Shown here in pieces: positions 1 through 10,855 of a DNA stretch of 64,000 nt. Every line of letters starts with the position of its first letter. Position 1 is the stretch's first letter. Origin of the DNA: Alopecurus myosuroides (Eukaryota; Streptophyta; Magnoliopsida; Poales; Poaceae); NCBI GenBank assembly GCA_028641055.1, contig CM054062.1, positions 20,083,639 through 20,147,638 of the forward strand, written 5' to 3'. Position numbers and translations under genes: made by a program. Below the pieces are notes generated by a model that saw nothing but the letters and a program-made list of their open reading frames with translations, was not told where the DNA came from and did not search any database.

Positions 1-490
1 TAAATTATTCAAACCATGAAACAAAATTTATATTTGAAAAGTTTATTCAAAATGGTATGGAAAACATATTTTATTTGCCTTATTTGGAATTAGTATGAAT
101 TATTTAAGAATTGTTGCAAATTACAATTGAATTATTTGAATTCAAGTTTAAATTGCATTTGGAAATTTCAAAACAGGAAACAAAGTGCAAACATGAGCAT
201 GGATGGAAAATTCATAATCTACATGTTTTTTTGATAAAAATAGACATAAAGTTTGTAATTATTGGAAATATAAAATGAAAGTTATGCATTAAACAAGTTG
301 TATTTTGGTATAAAAGCATCTAATAGTTGGCACATATTACATTGTTTAAAACAGGGAACAAGTTGCATATTCAAGGAGGGCACATTTTTCTAACAGGGAT
401 TCATTTTTTGTTTTTTCAAAACGAATTTGAATGGACCAAGATATGGCCTAGCAAAGTAAGGCATGGTATTGCAAAATAAATGTGGTTTGT

Positions 491-546
491 GGGATTTGAA
501 CCTAGGACTGTGCGTGGGGAGGGCCAAGGTGCTAGCCAATGGACTA
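491..546 (-). other. tRNA-like pol III promoter module 1 (left LTR)
   Basis: On the minus strand a box-A-like TAGTCCATTGG (546-536) is followed about 35 nt later by a box-B-like GGTTCAAATCC (502-492), close to the tRNA consensus GGTTCGANTCC. Order and spacing match an internal tRNA promoter, but no acceptor stem or anticodon arm is convincing. It is related in sequence to the module at 677-733. Confidence 0.5.
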
Positions 547-676
547 GCATCGACTTGTGGTTGATTGTGGCGGTGACTGAAATAAGAGTGGACAACCCTA
601 GTAACTGAAATTCACATGACACCTTCAGGTTGTACAGAAACAAAATAAGTAGAAGAAAAAGGCTCACGCCTCCGAT

Positions 677-733
677 GGGAATTGAACCCAAGACCTGCTG
701 CGTGCGAGACAAGGGTGCTGGCCACTGGGCTGG
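677..733 (-). other. tRNA-like pol III promoter module 2 (left LTR)
   Basis: The minus strand carries CAGCCCAGTGG (732-722) and then GGTTCAATTCC (688-678), a box A/box B pair with tRNA-like spacing. It aligns with module 1 over the whole length (shared TGGCYAGCACC and GTYYTRGGTTCAA cores), so the two are diverged duplicates inside one LTR. Confidence 0.5.
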
Positions 734-2188
734 CGATGACTTTGTGATGGGATACGGGACTGACAACACAAGAGGCAGCCGAGGCAGTGTTAACTGACGA
801 AACAAACTGAAAGGGGAAGGGTCAGACTTCAGGTACACGATCGAGACAAACAGAAACAAGGATGGGTCGTCTCCTGGGCAGAATCCGATCCGTGGCTTGG
901 CTGGGTGGAGCACCAGACGATACACCACCAGGATGCTACCTGCTCGCTGATGCACATCGGGGAGGGCTCAACCCGTTACTGTCCCAGCGCGATCAGCTTC
1001 TGACGAACAGAAACAATGGAACAGGGAAGAAAACGGACGGCGACTAGGGGGTGATTCGGCGAGCTAGAGGAATTACCGGACCTTGATGCCTTCGGTGATA
1101 TTGGTGATGAAGGGGCCCTCGTTCCATTCCCGGGAACATAGGTTCCTCGAGGTGTCCAGATCGTGGCCGCCATGAAGAGGCAGGTGGTGGTCTCGGTGGG
1201 GTTAGGTGTTGAAGTTCAGAAGGGCAGAACGACCAGCAGCGAGGGGAAAGGAAGATGGCGGCGATGGGATGGAGGGGTTCTAGGGTTTCTGCCATCAGAG
1301 GGATGAGGGGGATACTTAAGGAGGGGGGATGCCTGGTACGGCACCTCATCCAGGGGGGTGGAGGGGGATCATACGGTGGTTCCTGTGTTCGTACAGAAGC
1401 TGACGTTGGCAGGAGGAAGAAAGCATCTCGAAGGGGTACTGGGCTAAGCTTGGTGGGCTGGGGAAAAAGGAATTGGGCTGTCTCCTGGCTCACCTCTCCC
1501 TTTCTATTATTTTTTTTCTCATATTTTTTTTTTGTAAGGGATAAGGAGAGAGAGAGATAGAAGAGAGTTTTGGGGAAATTTATTTTATGAAATTTGTATT
1601 AAGTTACAAACAGAAATTAAAGCAATTGTTAATCTTAGATTCACAATTTTGAAAGTTTAATTTGATTAAAAGGTGTTAGTTGAATTTGTTTCTCAAAGAG
1701 GGTTTGGGTTGTTTATTTGATAACTAAATTTTATTAATTTGCAACACAACAACAACAAGTAGTTTTTAAAAATAGTTTTCAACAATTTGAAATTATTAAT
1801 TGGATATTAATTTGTTATGTGATTTTTTTTGGTAAATGGGGTTTGGTTTGGAAGTTTAGAAATAAAAAAATGGTATTTAATGAGTTCAATCAATCAAACA
1901 TTATTGAATCAATTAGTTTGCAAAATTTTAATATTTAAACCCATATTGAAGTATGATAATTAGGAGTGATTTGATTTGAATTTTTGAAGTAGTCATTAGG
2001 GTTTTAATAACAGGGAGATTTGTATTACCAAGCAATTTGATTAGAACAAATTCAACCAGTGAGAAACAATTGAGTGGTTTAGTTTTGAAATTTTGAAATT
2101 GGAAGTTTAAATTGTTTTGAATTTTCAGTTGTGATGCAACATGGTGCAATGCAATGTGATGCATATGATGCAAGCAAAAAAAAAACAG

Positions 2189-2207
2189 GTAACACCCCAG
2201 GTGTTAC
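2189..2207. repeat. Terminal inverted repeat hairpin at the LARD1 LTR edge (left copy)
   Basis: GTAACACC-CCA-GGTGTTAC forms a perfect 8-bp stem with a 3-nt loop, ending one base before the LTR terminus. The same hairpin is at 7265-7283 in the other LTR. Confidence 0.8.
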
Positions 2208-2226
2208 AGACGACACCACTAACAAG

Positions 2227-2246
2227 GGATTGCGCCCTCGCAATCC
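2227..2246. repeat. Perfect hairpin in LARD1 internal domain
   Basis: GGATTGCG-CCCT-CGCAATCC gives an 8-bp stem and 4-nt loop, 19 bp from the left LTR edge. Confidence 0.75.
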
Positions 2247-2693
2247 ACCTGCTAACCCGGGAGGGGAAAGAAGTTCGACTATCGATTCTTCGTGCTTCCA
2301 GTTGATCTCCTCGACACCACTAACAAGGGCTTCTCGACACCACTAACAAGAGATTCTTGCTCGGGCTGATGACGATGTTTTTCCACCAAGAATCTTCCGA
2401 TGATCGAACCTATTAGGTTAAAGGCTCAGAAAACGTCCACCCACGTAGGATCCTAACACTTTGAAAGATAGACAAGGGGGGAAGACTCCAAAACAAATAA
2501 GATGGGAGGGGAAATAGATTAGGGATAAGGAGAAAACAAGAATCCTATTGAGATGTTTTTCCAAAATAGTTTAGCAGAAATAGTTTTTGACACTCTAGAA
2601 ACAACGACCGTTAGCGAGGTTATCCTACAGGCTTTGCGGACCCGTTGCTTCGATAACCATTCGTATCGAAACAATCTCGGGAATCGGAACCAT

Positions 2694-2705
2694 GCTCTGA
2701 TACCA
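2694..2705 (-). other. Primer-binding site, initiator-Met tRNA type (LARD1)
   Basis: The minus strand reads TGGTATCAGAGC, complementary to the 3' end of the initiator tRNA-Met, two bases from the inner end of the LTR at 2708. This sets the orientation of LARD1 as minus. Confidence 0.9.
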
Positions 2706-5564
2706 TTTGTGACGCCCCGAGATCGGGCACTATGCAGATTTCAGCCTTCCCGCCAAAATCCGCATAATAACCGATTCCAGGTTGCCAATTATGATAACAT
2801 TACAACAGTTCACGACTATTCCACAATTACAACAGAAACAGATAGATACAAGATGACTCAAACGAGCCAGGGTTACAACTGATACATTACAAAGATCCAA
2901 AATAACAGCGGAAGAATCAACATATCGTCCGTCTACGGACAAGATCCAAATTGGACTAAGAGTCCTGAAGATAACCGAGAGCGTCCAATCCCTGCCTAGG
3001 CCAAGCCGGAGGGATTCCCAAGCTAACGTCGTCAGACTTCAAACCTGTTGACTGCAATGTTGAATATGCAGCCACGAAAAAGATTCGTGGGTCAGTACGG
3101 TTAAGTACTGGCAAGGGGGATAAAACCCATACTCACAAGATACCGGCGTAGCCAGTCATCACAAGATACAAATACTTTAGGATCAACGGAAAGGAAGGGG
3201 TTATTGCAAATAAGCGACATCGGGCTGCACTAACCAACTACAGAGATTCTATCACTTCCGACTAACAGAAAGGAGATAAGATCGAGTATCGTAACCAACT
3301 GAAAGATAACTTCAAACAAACCCATCCTGGATCTCACCCCTTATCCAAAGAAGCAATCCGAGGATAACTCACACAGTTGTATTAATGATGGTTCAGGTTG
3401 TTGTGTCAATAATCCTATTACTAGTCAAGTTGTTAATCATTGGGTGAGATTGTGAATCATTAGTTTAAGTTGTCCTGAGTACTTGTTAGCTAGTACTTTC
3501 ACCAAGTAATCCATAACCGCGGAAAACACGGCTTCTCGAGAAGATTATCCCTGCAGGGTTGCACCAATTTAGCAGTACACTCATGAATATCCCGCCAGAT
3601 GGAGCGGCCACTCCACCAAGCGGGGCACTCAACACAATCCAACCCTTCTTCGCATCAAGCCCAAAGCACCTTGGGCGCACGGCTAATCGAGCCCAGAAGA
3701 AAATGGACCCTCATAGCACTCTAAGAACGTGTCCCCCTATATGCCGACTACGAAAGTTCCACCCGGGTACCAAGGGCTCGCAAGATCATGCATGCAGCAA
3801 ATGGAAAACCCGAACTAAATGAGGCGATTTGGACGAGATGCGAATCGGGTCAAACTGAGGGGGAGCCCATACTCCCCAAATGCGGGTAGTGCGCTCATCA
3901 TGGATCAGTAGACAAGACCCTTTTCCTATTAGGGTCGACACTAGCGGGCCTCAAAACCTCTTAGGGCCTCCCGCCGGTGCCTTATCATCCAATTTATTAT
4001 TAATAGTAACATTAGCATGATTGATTGATTGATTAAACATCGAGCCCCCAGAACATAATGAAGTAATAAAAGGAAGTAACGGGTAACATACTCGAGCAAA
4101 ACAACCCTAAGCAAGCTAGTAAGACACATGCTCAAGCAAAGGTTATAGGAGTGGAGGTGAGGCAATATCAGGGTTAAAGGATTCATGTGATAGGTTCGTA
4201 ACAGAAACAACTACTACTAAGGATAGCAGAAAAGAATCAACGGAAAGAATCGGTAACAAGTGATGAAAGGCAGCCATATGGCAGCAAGTGAGTATACTTG
4301 CCTTAGATCCCGCAAGGTAGCAGAACTTGTCGTTGCTCACATCATCTCAACGTCCTATCCGGGAAGAAGCAACGAACCTCGAACAAACACCGGATGCAAC
4401 AATTACTACTAAGGCAAAAGATCCAGCATGATCAAGATATGGATGCATGACAATTTAATGGATGCATAGAAATAAACTAGTTGACATGATAAACAGATTT
4501 AAATGGACCCATATGCAATTTGAGTTGCATAGGAAAAGCCCATGAATTATGGTTAGATTATTTGTTTTCCAACTAATCATCAGGTGAAAGTGGTTTAGTA
4601 TGATGCATGGATGAGGAAAACAACAAAATAACAACAATAGAAGCAATTGGAAATAAGGTTTACCAAGGTTGGAAATTCATTCACTAAGTTAGGAAATTTT
4701 GGTTACTTAAAGGTGTCACTCAAGCATTTGTTGTTTTCATCAATTTAAATTGTTCAAAACAGATCACAAAGTTTATAATTGAAAAGAAAACAAGATTTTA
4801 GTTGGAATACATGTTTCAAATATTGAAATTGGAATTAGGATAATTTAATTATGAATTAAACAATATTAAACAAGTTTTAAATGGATTTGAAACAAGTTTG
4901 AATTTAATTGAGGTTTTATTTGTTCAAAACATAATTTCAAACTCACATTTGAAAAGTTGACACTTTGATGGTTTGAAAACATATTTTGCATGTTCAAAAT
5001 TATTTTATATTGAGCAAGTTATGATTTTATCAAATTTAAAGGAATTAAACAAGTATTAAATTATTTAGGCAATTTAAATTATTCAAACCATGAAACAAAA
5101 TTTATATTTGAAAAGGTTATTCAAAATGGTATGGAAAACATATTTTATTTGCCTTATTTGGAATTAGTATGAATTATTTAAGAATTGTTGCAAATTACAA
5201 TTGAATTATTTGAATTCAAGTTTAAATTGCATTTGGAAATTTCAAAACAGGAAACAAAGTGCAAACATGAGCATGGATGGAAAATTCATAATCTACATGT
5301 TTTTCTGATAAAAATAGACATAATGTTTGTAATTTTTGGAAATATAAAATGAAAGTTATGCATTAAACAAGTTGTATTTTGGTATAAAAGCATCTAATAG
5401 TTGGCACATATTACATTGTTTAAAACAGGGAACAAGTTGCATATTCAAGGAGGGCACATTTTTCTAACAGGGATTCATTTTTTGTTTGTTCAAAACGAAT
5501 TTGAATGGACCAAGATATGGCCTAGCAAAGTAAGGCATGGTATTGCAAAATAAATGTGGTTTGT

Positions 5565-5620
5565 GGGATTTGAACCTAGGACTGTGCGTGGGGAGGGCCA
5601 AGGTGCTAGCCAATGGACTA
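5565..5620 (-). other. tRNA-like pol III promoter module 1 (right LTR)
   Basis: Second-LTR copy of the module at 491-546; box-A-like and box-B-like motifs are unchanged. Confidence 0.5.
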
Positions 5621-5750
5621 GCATCGACTTGTGGTTGATTGTGGCGATGACTGAAATAAGAGTGGACAACCCTAGTAACTGAAATTCACATGACACCTTC
5701 AGGTTGTACAGAAACAAAATAAGTAGAAGAAAAAGGCTCACGCCTCCGAT

Positions 5751-5807
5751 GGGAATTGAACCCAAGACCTGCTGCGTGCGAGACAAGGGTGCTGGCCACT
5801 GGGCTGG
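5751..5807 (-). other. tRNA-like pol III promoter module 2 (right LTR)
   Basis: Second-LTR copy of the module at 677-733; both boxes are retained. Confidence 0.5.
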
Positions 5808-7264
5808 CGATGACTTTGTGATGGGATACGGGACTGACAACACAAGAGGCAGCCGAGGCAGTGTTAACTGACGAAACAAACTGAAAGGGGAAGGGTCAGA
5901 CTTCAGGTACACGATCGAGACAAACAGAAACAAGGATGGGTCGTCTCCTGGGCAGAATCCGATCCGTGGCTTGGCTGGGTGGAGCACCAGACGATACACC
6001 ACCAGGATGCTACCTGCTCGCTGATGCACATCGGGGAGGGCTCAACCCGTTACTGTCCCAGCGCGATCAGCTTCTGACGAACAGAAACAATGGAACAGGG
6101 AAGAAAACGGACGACGACTAGGGGGTGATTCGGCGAGCTAGAGGAATTACCGGACCTTGATGCCTTCGGTGATATTGGTGATGAAGGGGCCCTCGTTCCA
6201 TTCCCGGGAACAGAGGTTCCTCGAGGTGTCCAGATCGTGGCCGCCATGAAGAGGCAGGTGGTGGTCTCGGTGGGGTTAGGTGTTGAAGTTCAGAAGGGCA
6301 GAACGACCAGCAGAGAGGGGAAAGGAAGATGGCGGCGATGGGATGGAGGGGTTCTAGGGTTTCTGCCATCAGAGGGATGAGGGGGATACTTAAGGAGGGG
6401 GGATGCCTGGTACGGCAGCTCATCCAGGGGGGTGGAGGGGGATCATACGGTGGTTCCTGTGTTCGTACAGAAGCTGACGTTGGCAGGAGGAAGAAAGCAT
6501 CTCGAAGGGGTACTGGGCTAAGCTTGGTGGGCTGGGGAAAAAGGAATTGGGCTGTCTCCTGGCTCACCTCTCCCTTTCTATTTTTTTTTCCTCATATATT
6601 TTTTTTTGTAAGGGATAAGGAGAGAGAGAGATAGAAGAGAGTTTTGGGGAAATTTATTTTATGAAATTTGTATTAAGTTACAAACAGAAATTAAAGCAAT
6701 TGTTAATCTTAGATTCACAATTTTGAAAGTTTAATTTGATTAAAAGGTGTTAGTTGAATTTGTTTCTCAAAGAGGGTTTGGGTTGTTTATTTGATAACTA
6801 AATTTTATTAATTTGCAACACAACAACAACAAGTAGTTTTTAAAAATAGTTTTCAACAATTTGAAATTATTAATTGGATATTAATTTGTTATGTGATTTT
6901 TTTTGGTAAATGGGGTTTGGTTTGGAAGTTTAGAAATAAACAAATGGTATTTAATGAGTTCAATCAATCAAACATTATTGAATCAATTGGTTTGCAAAAT
7001 TTTAATATTTAAACCCATATTGAAGTATGATAATTAGGAGTGATTTGATTTGAATTTTTGAAGTAGTCATTAGGGTTTTAATAACAGGGAGATTTGTATT
7101 ACCAAGCAATTTGATTAGAACAAATTCAACCAGTGAGAAACAATTGAGTGGTTTAGTTTTGAAATTTTGAAATTGGAAGTTTAAATTGTTTTGAATTTTC
7201 AGTTGTGATGCAACATGGTGCAATGCAATGTGATGCATATGATGCAAGCAAAAAAAACAAACAG

Positions 7265-7283
7265 GTAACACCCCAGGTGTTAC
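7265..7283. repeat. Terminal hairpin at the LARD1 LTR edge (right copy)
   Basis: Same 8-bp stem and 3-nt loop as at 2189-2207, ending one base before the LTR/Tat1 junction. Confidence 0.8.
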
Positions 7284-7284
7284 A

Positions 7285-7594
7285 GGAATCCATGGTCATT
7301 GCGGCCGAGAAGAAGAAGATGTACGAGGTAGTGGCTATGGCGCAATCTGCGCAAGGTGGTGCGCCTGGTATGTCGAGTTCCCAGTACGTGACTGCGTTCC
7401 AGGCGTCCCAACAGACAAAGAGGATCCAGGTTGACCCTGAGTTCCCAGACCGTGTTGCCATCATTGGCGCCGGGTTGGGAGAGAAATAGGAAAGCGAGCT
7501 CATCCACTTCCTCCGTGAGAATCGGGACGTCTTTGCATGGTCCAATGAGGATCTTCCGGGTGTCCCGAGGGAGTTAGTTGAGCACTCGCTACAT
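7285..7594 (+). pseudogene. Tat1 pol: linker between protease and RT (5' broken)
   Basis: This stretch is in the same frame as the RT fragment that follows. It reads through a charged linker (EKKKMYEVV...) into the conserved pre-RT region (VDPEFPDRVAIIGAGL, then FLRENRDVFAWS and DLPGVPRELVEHSL), which in Tat polyproteins precedes the RT fingers. The frame is cut at 7285 by LARD1 and stopped by TAG at 7487-7489, at a position where a Gln codon is usual in relatives, so CAG to TAG is likely. Protease itself is not in the window. Confidence 0.8.
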
Positions 7595-8866
7595 GTGCGG
7601 CATGATTCCAAGCCGGTTAAGCAGGCTATGCGCCGCTTTGGTGATGAGAGGAGGAAAGCTATAGGTGATCAGATCACCAAGTTGCTGATAAGCAACTTTA
7701 TCATGGAGGTATTGCATCCAGACTGGCTAGCCAACCCGGTTATGGTTGAGAAGAAGAAGGAGGACCCCAAGGCCGACACCGCATGGCGCATGTGCGTGGA
7801 CTACACCGACCTGAACAAGGCCTGCCCCAAGGATCCATTTCCGCTACCCCGCATAGATCAGGTGATCGATTCCACTGCTGGTTGTGATCTCTTGTCTTTC
7901 ATAGATGCCTACTCTGGTTTTCATCAGATAGCTCTCAACGCTGATGATCAAATAAAGACTGATTTCATTACCCCGTATGGGGCTTATTGCTATCGTGTCA
8001 TGTGCTTTGGGTTGCGGAATGCTGGGGCAACCTATCAGAGATGCATGCAGAAATGCTTGCATGACCAAATTGGCAAGAATGTGCATGTGTACGTAGATGA
8101 CATTGTCATCAAAACGAATAAAACACATACTCTGCTTAGTGATATTGAGGAAACTTTTGCCAACTTGCGCAAGTACAGGATGAAGTTAAATCCGACTAAA
8201 TGCACCTTTGGCATCCCGGCTGGCAAGCTACTCGGCTTCTTGGTATCCAGTCGGGGCATTGAGGCCAATCCTTCAAAGATAAAAGCTATAGAGAGCATGT
8301 CTTTGCCGAGATCCCTGAAGGATGTGCAGAAGTTTACTGGATGCCTGGCTTCTCTGAGCCGCTTCCTGGGCCGAATGGGCGAGAAGGCCTTGCCTCTTTA
8401 TCAACTCATGAAGAAGAGTGAAAAGTTTGTCTGGACACCGCAAGCTGATGTAGCATTCAAGGAGCTGAAGGCCATGCTGGGTAGCGCTCCTATCCTGGCT
8501 AGTCCGCTACCCAAAGATCCAATGTTGCTGTACATTGCGGCTACCAACCGGGTTGTCAGTGTGATGATTATGGTGGAAAGAGAAGAGGAAGGCAAGACTG
8601 TGCAGCGACCAGTGTATTACCTGAGTGAAGTGTTGTCCAACTCCAAGCAAAACTACCCGCATTACCAGAAGATGACTTACGGCGTGTACTTAGGCGCCAA
8701 GAAGCTGAAGCATTATTTCCAAGAGCATCCCATCACGGTGGTGAGTTCTGCTCCCATCTCAGACATCATGGGCAACAAGGATGCCAGCGGCAGATTAGCC
8801 AAGTGGGCTATTGAGCTGGCCGTGTACACTCCCTTGTACGCGAGAAGAGAAGCCATCAAGTCATAG
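7595..8866 (+). pseudogene. pol: Tat1 pol: reverse transcriptase and RNase H
   Basis: The 423-codon open stretch covers most of a Ty3/Gypsy RT and its RNase H. Visible RT motifs are the VEKKKED fingers, MCVDYTDLNKACPKDPFPLP (residues about 67-86), the DAYSGFHQI motif, FITPYGAYCYRVMCFGLRNA, and the catalytic YVDD at about residues 165-168. The thumb (LLGFLVSSRGIEANP) and connection region follow, then an RNase H beginning near residue 308 with a degraded first acidic motif (LLYIAATN where LYLAVSD-like is usual). It ends at TAG 8864-8866, probably CAG before. The frame continues beyond, so this is not a natural C-terminus. It would have copied element RNA into DNA inside virus-like particles. 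Confidence 0.9.
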
Positions 8867-8941
8867 ATCTTGGCAGATTTCCTAGTAGATTGGGCTGAGG
8901 TGCAGTATGAACCTCCCTTGCCGGAAACCAACTACTGAAAG

Positions 8942-10855
8942 ATGCATTTTGATGGCTCCAAAGTGAAGGAAGGCCTTGGTGTTGGCGTAGTGCTTACGTC
9001 ACCTAAGCGAGATCAACTAAAGTATGTGCTGCAGATTCACTTCAAGGCATCTAACAATGTGGCTGAGTATGAGGCCGTGGTGCACGGCTTGAGGGTAGCC
9101 AAGGCGGTTGGCGTGCAGCGTATCATCTGTTATGGCGACTCGGACTTGGTGGTGCAGCAAGTATCAGGCACCTGGGATGCTCCGGATGCCAACATGTCAT
9201 CATATCGGTTTCTGGTGCAAACCATGACTGGTTTCTGTGAAGGATGTGAGTTCCAACACATACACCGAGCAGAGAATGATGCAGCTGATGAGTTGTCCAA
9301 GTTGGGGTCTTCTCGGCAGTTCATCCCGGCTGGGATTGCCTTGGAGCATTTGAGAAAGCCATCTATCAAGCCATCCCCCAACTCGGAGTCTATATTCGTT
9401 CCTTCTCTGCCAGGCGAAGAAGTTGTTCCCATGGAGATTGACTGGGAGGCTGCAAAGGAGAACCCGGGGACTGGCACTCACAACCCGAGGACTGTCCCTC
9501 CTTACTCGGGGACTGCCCCTCCTAACTCGGGGACTGTCGCATTCATCGAGGGGGTCATTTCCGAGTACTCGGCGACTCGGGGCCTCGTCCTCAACTCAGA
9601 AGAGATATTGGTGGCTGATCCAATGGAAACGGACAAACCAGTGTTTCTCATCCGGGAGACACCGAGTTGGTATATGCCCATATTATCCTTTCTAAAGGAC
9701 GGCACCTTGCCGAGTGATGAGGTTACTGATAGGCAAATTCAGAGAACATCCAAGGGCTACACTATCTTCAAGGAAGCGCTGCATAGAAGAAGTCCTACTG
9801 GCGTGCTGCAACGCTGCGTGGAACCGGAGGAAGGAGAAGAAATTCTGGTGGAGATACATCAGGGAGAATGCAGGCATCACGCCTCTTCTCGGGCTCTGGT
9901 CAACAAGGCTTTTCGGCATGGCTTCTTTTGGCTCACTGCCTTGAAGCAAGCTGAAGACATTGTGAGAAAATGCAACGGCTGCCAGAGATTTGCAAGTAAG
10001 ATTCATATGCCAGCTTCCGAGTTGAAGAACATTCCCATTACTTGGCCATTTGCAGTTTGGTGTTTGGATATGGTTGGCCCTTTCAAACCGGCTAGAGGTA
10101 ACATGACTCACATCCTGGTCATGGTTGACAAGTTTACCAAGTGGATTGAGGTGAAGCCTATTCGGAAGTGCGATGGAGTCACAGCTGTGAGTTTCTTGAA
10201 GGATGTGATCCTGAGATACGGCTACCCGCACAACATTATCACTGATAATGGCACGAACTTTGCTGAGGGTGCTTTTGCAAGATTCTGCAAGGAGAAGCGG
10301 ATTCGGCTAGATGTTGCATCTGTTGCGCATCCGGCCTCCAATGGGCAAGTTGAAAGAGCAAATGGCATGGTGCTATCCGGCATAAAGCCAAGGCTGATTG
10401 AGCCATTGCTGAAAACACCTGGGTGTTGGCTAGACGAGTTGCCGATAGTGTTGTGGAGTCTAAGGTCTACCCCTAACCGATCAACCGGATACACACCATT
10501 CTTCCTGGTATATGGAGCTGAGGCCGTGTTGCCCACTGACCTAGAGCATGACTCGCCCCGAGTAACCCTCTACACTGAGGCGCAGGCTAGAGAAGCTCGA
10601 GAAAAAGACGTTGACCTGCTAGAAGAAGCAAGAGAGTTAACTCTGTCACGTTCAGCCATTTATCAGCAAAACTTGAGGCGTTATCATAGTCGGAAAGTAA
10701 AACCGAGGGTTTTCCGAGAAGGAGACATGGTCCTTAGGCTCGTGCAGCGCACGGCCGGGATGCACAAGCTTTCCCCTCCGTGGGAAGGGCCGTTCATTGT
10801 GAGCAAGGCTCTGCACAATGATGCCTACTACCTAGTTGACGCACAGGCACCCTAG
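8942..10855 (+). pseudogene. pol: Tat1 pol: second (archaeal-type) RNase H and integrase
   Basis: Same frame as the RT part; only TAG (8864-8866) and TGA (8936-8938, a likely TGG before) separate them. Residues 1-130 form the extra RNase H typical of Tat elements: FDGSKVKEGLG, NNVAEYEAVVHGL and YGDSDLVVQQV carry its acidic residues. A repeat-bearing spacer follows (about 160-225). The integrase has an HHCC zinc finger (about 305-350, ending CNGCQRF) and the triad: Asp in CLDMVGPF (about 374), Asp in ITDNGTNF (about 433) and Glu in QVERANG, with exact D-35-E spacing. The C-terminal SH3-like part ends near LVDAQAP. All integrase catalytic residues are intact in this 637-codon open stretch. Confidence 0.9.
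9461..9544 (+). repeat. Four 21-bp tandem repeats in the aRNaseH-integrase linker
   Basis: Copies start at 9461, 9482, 9503 and 9524 with the core AACTCGGGGACTGTCCCTCCT (positions vary). Each is seven codons, so the reading frame survives. The core contains CTCGGGGACT, which closely resembles the motif just before the 3' LTR. Confidence 0.75.

Larger units (their letters stand above)
1..2208 (-). repeat. LARD1 downstream (3') LTR, truncated by the window edge
   Basis: This is the distal 2208 bp of an LTR whose other copy is 2708-7284. It ends in TGTTACA at 2208. It holds AT-rich sequence, a GC-richer block at about 860-1500, a GA microsatellite near 1543-1557, and two tRNA-like modules. Open frames of 149-179 codons here have no codon logic, and both LTR copies change freely between them, so I treat them as non-coding. 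Confidence 0.85.
2209..2707 (-). other. LARD1 internal domain, non-coding, 499 bp
   Basis: The region between the two LTRs has no coding potential that I trust. It holds three copies of CGACACCACTAACAAG (near 2212, 2311 and 2334), a perfect 8-bp hairpin at 2227-2246, and the primer-binding site at its right end. No purine-rich tract adjoins the left LTR on the minus strand, where a polypurine tract is expected, so part of the internal domain may be lost or rearranged. Confidence 0.7.
1..7284 (-). mobile_element. LARD1: non-autonomous LTR retrotransposon, giant LTRs (partial)
   Basis: Bases 1-2208 repeat at 5075-7284 with roughly 1% differences, so these are two LTR copies of one young element. 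The right LTR is complete (2708-7284, 4577 bp, TG...CA). The left one runs off the window. Only 499 bp (2209-2707) lie between them and they code for nothing. A 12-base match to the initiator-Met tRNA primer site lies on the minus strand beside the right LTR, so the element reads leftward. It interrupts the pol frame of Tat1 at 7284/7285. LARDs are known non-autonomous elements with multi-kilobase LTRs. The family name is not assigned here. Confidence 0.85.
2708..7284 (-). repeat. LARD1 5' LTR, complete, 4577 bp
   Basis: The plus strand starts TGTGACGCCCCGAG at 2708 and ends GGTGTTACA at 7284. The portion 5075-7284 matches 1-2208 almost base for base. The next five bases, GGAAT, are the right-hand copy of the expected target duplication; the left copy lies outside the window. 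Contents are AT-rich blocks (about 4440-5560), two tRNA-like modules and a GA microsatellite near 6618-6630. No gene is supported. Confidence 0.88.

Noticed and set aside
494..736. Functional tRNA genes on the minus strand
   Set aside because: Box A/B pairs are present but I cannot fold an acceptor stem or credible anticodon arm, so I call them tRNA-like modules only.
416..1493. Open frames of 149-179 codons in the LARD1 LTR (also at 5490-6567)
   Set aside because: No domain, composition of shadow frames, and overlapping frames on both strands; they lie in LTR sequence and across the tRNA-like modules.
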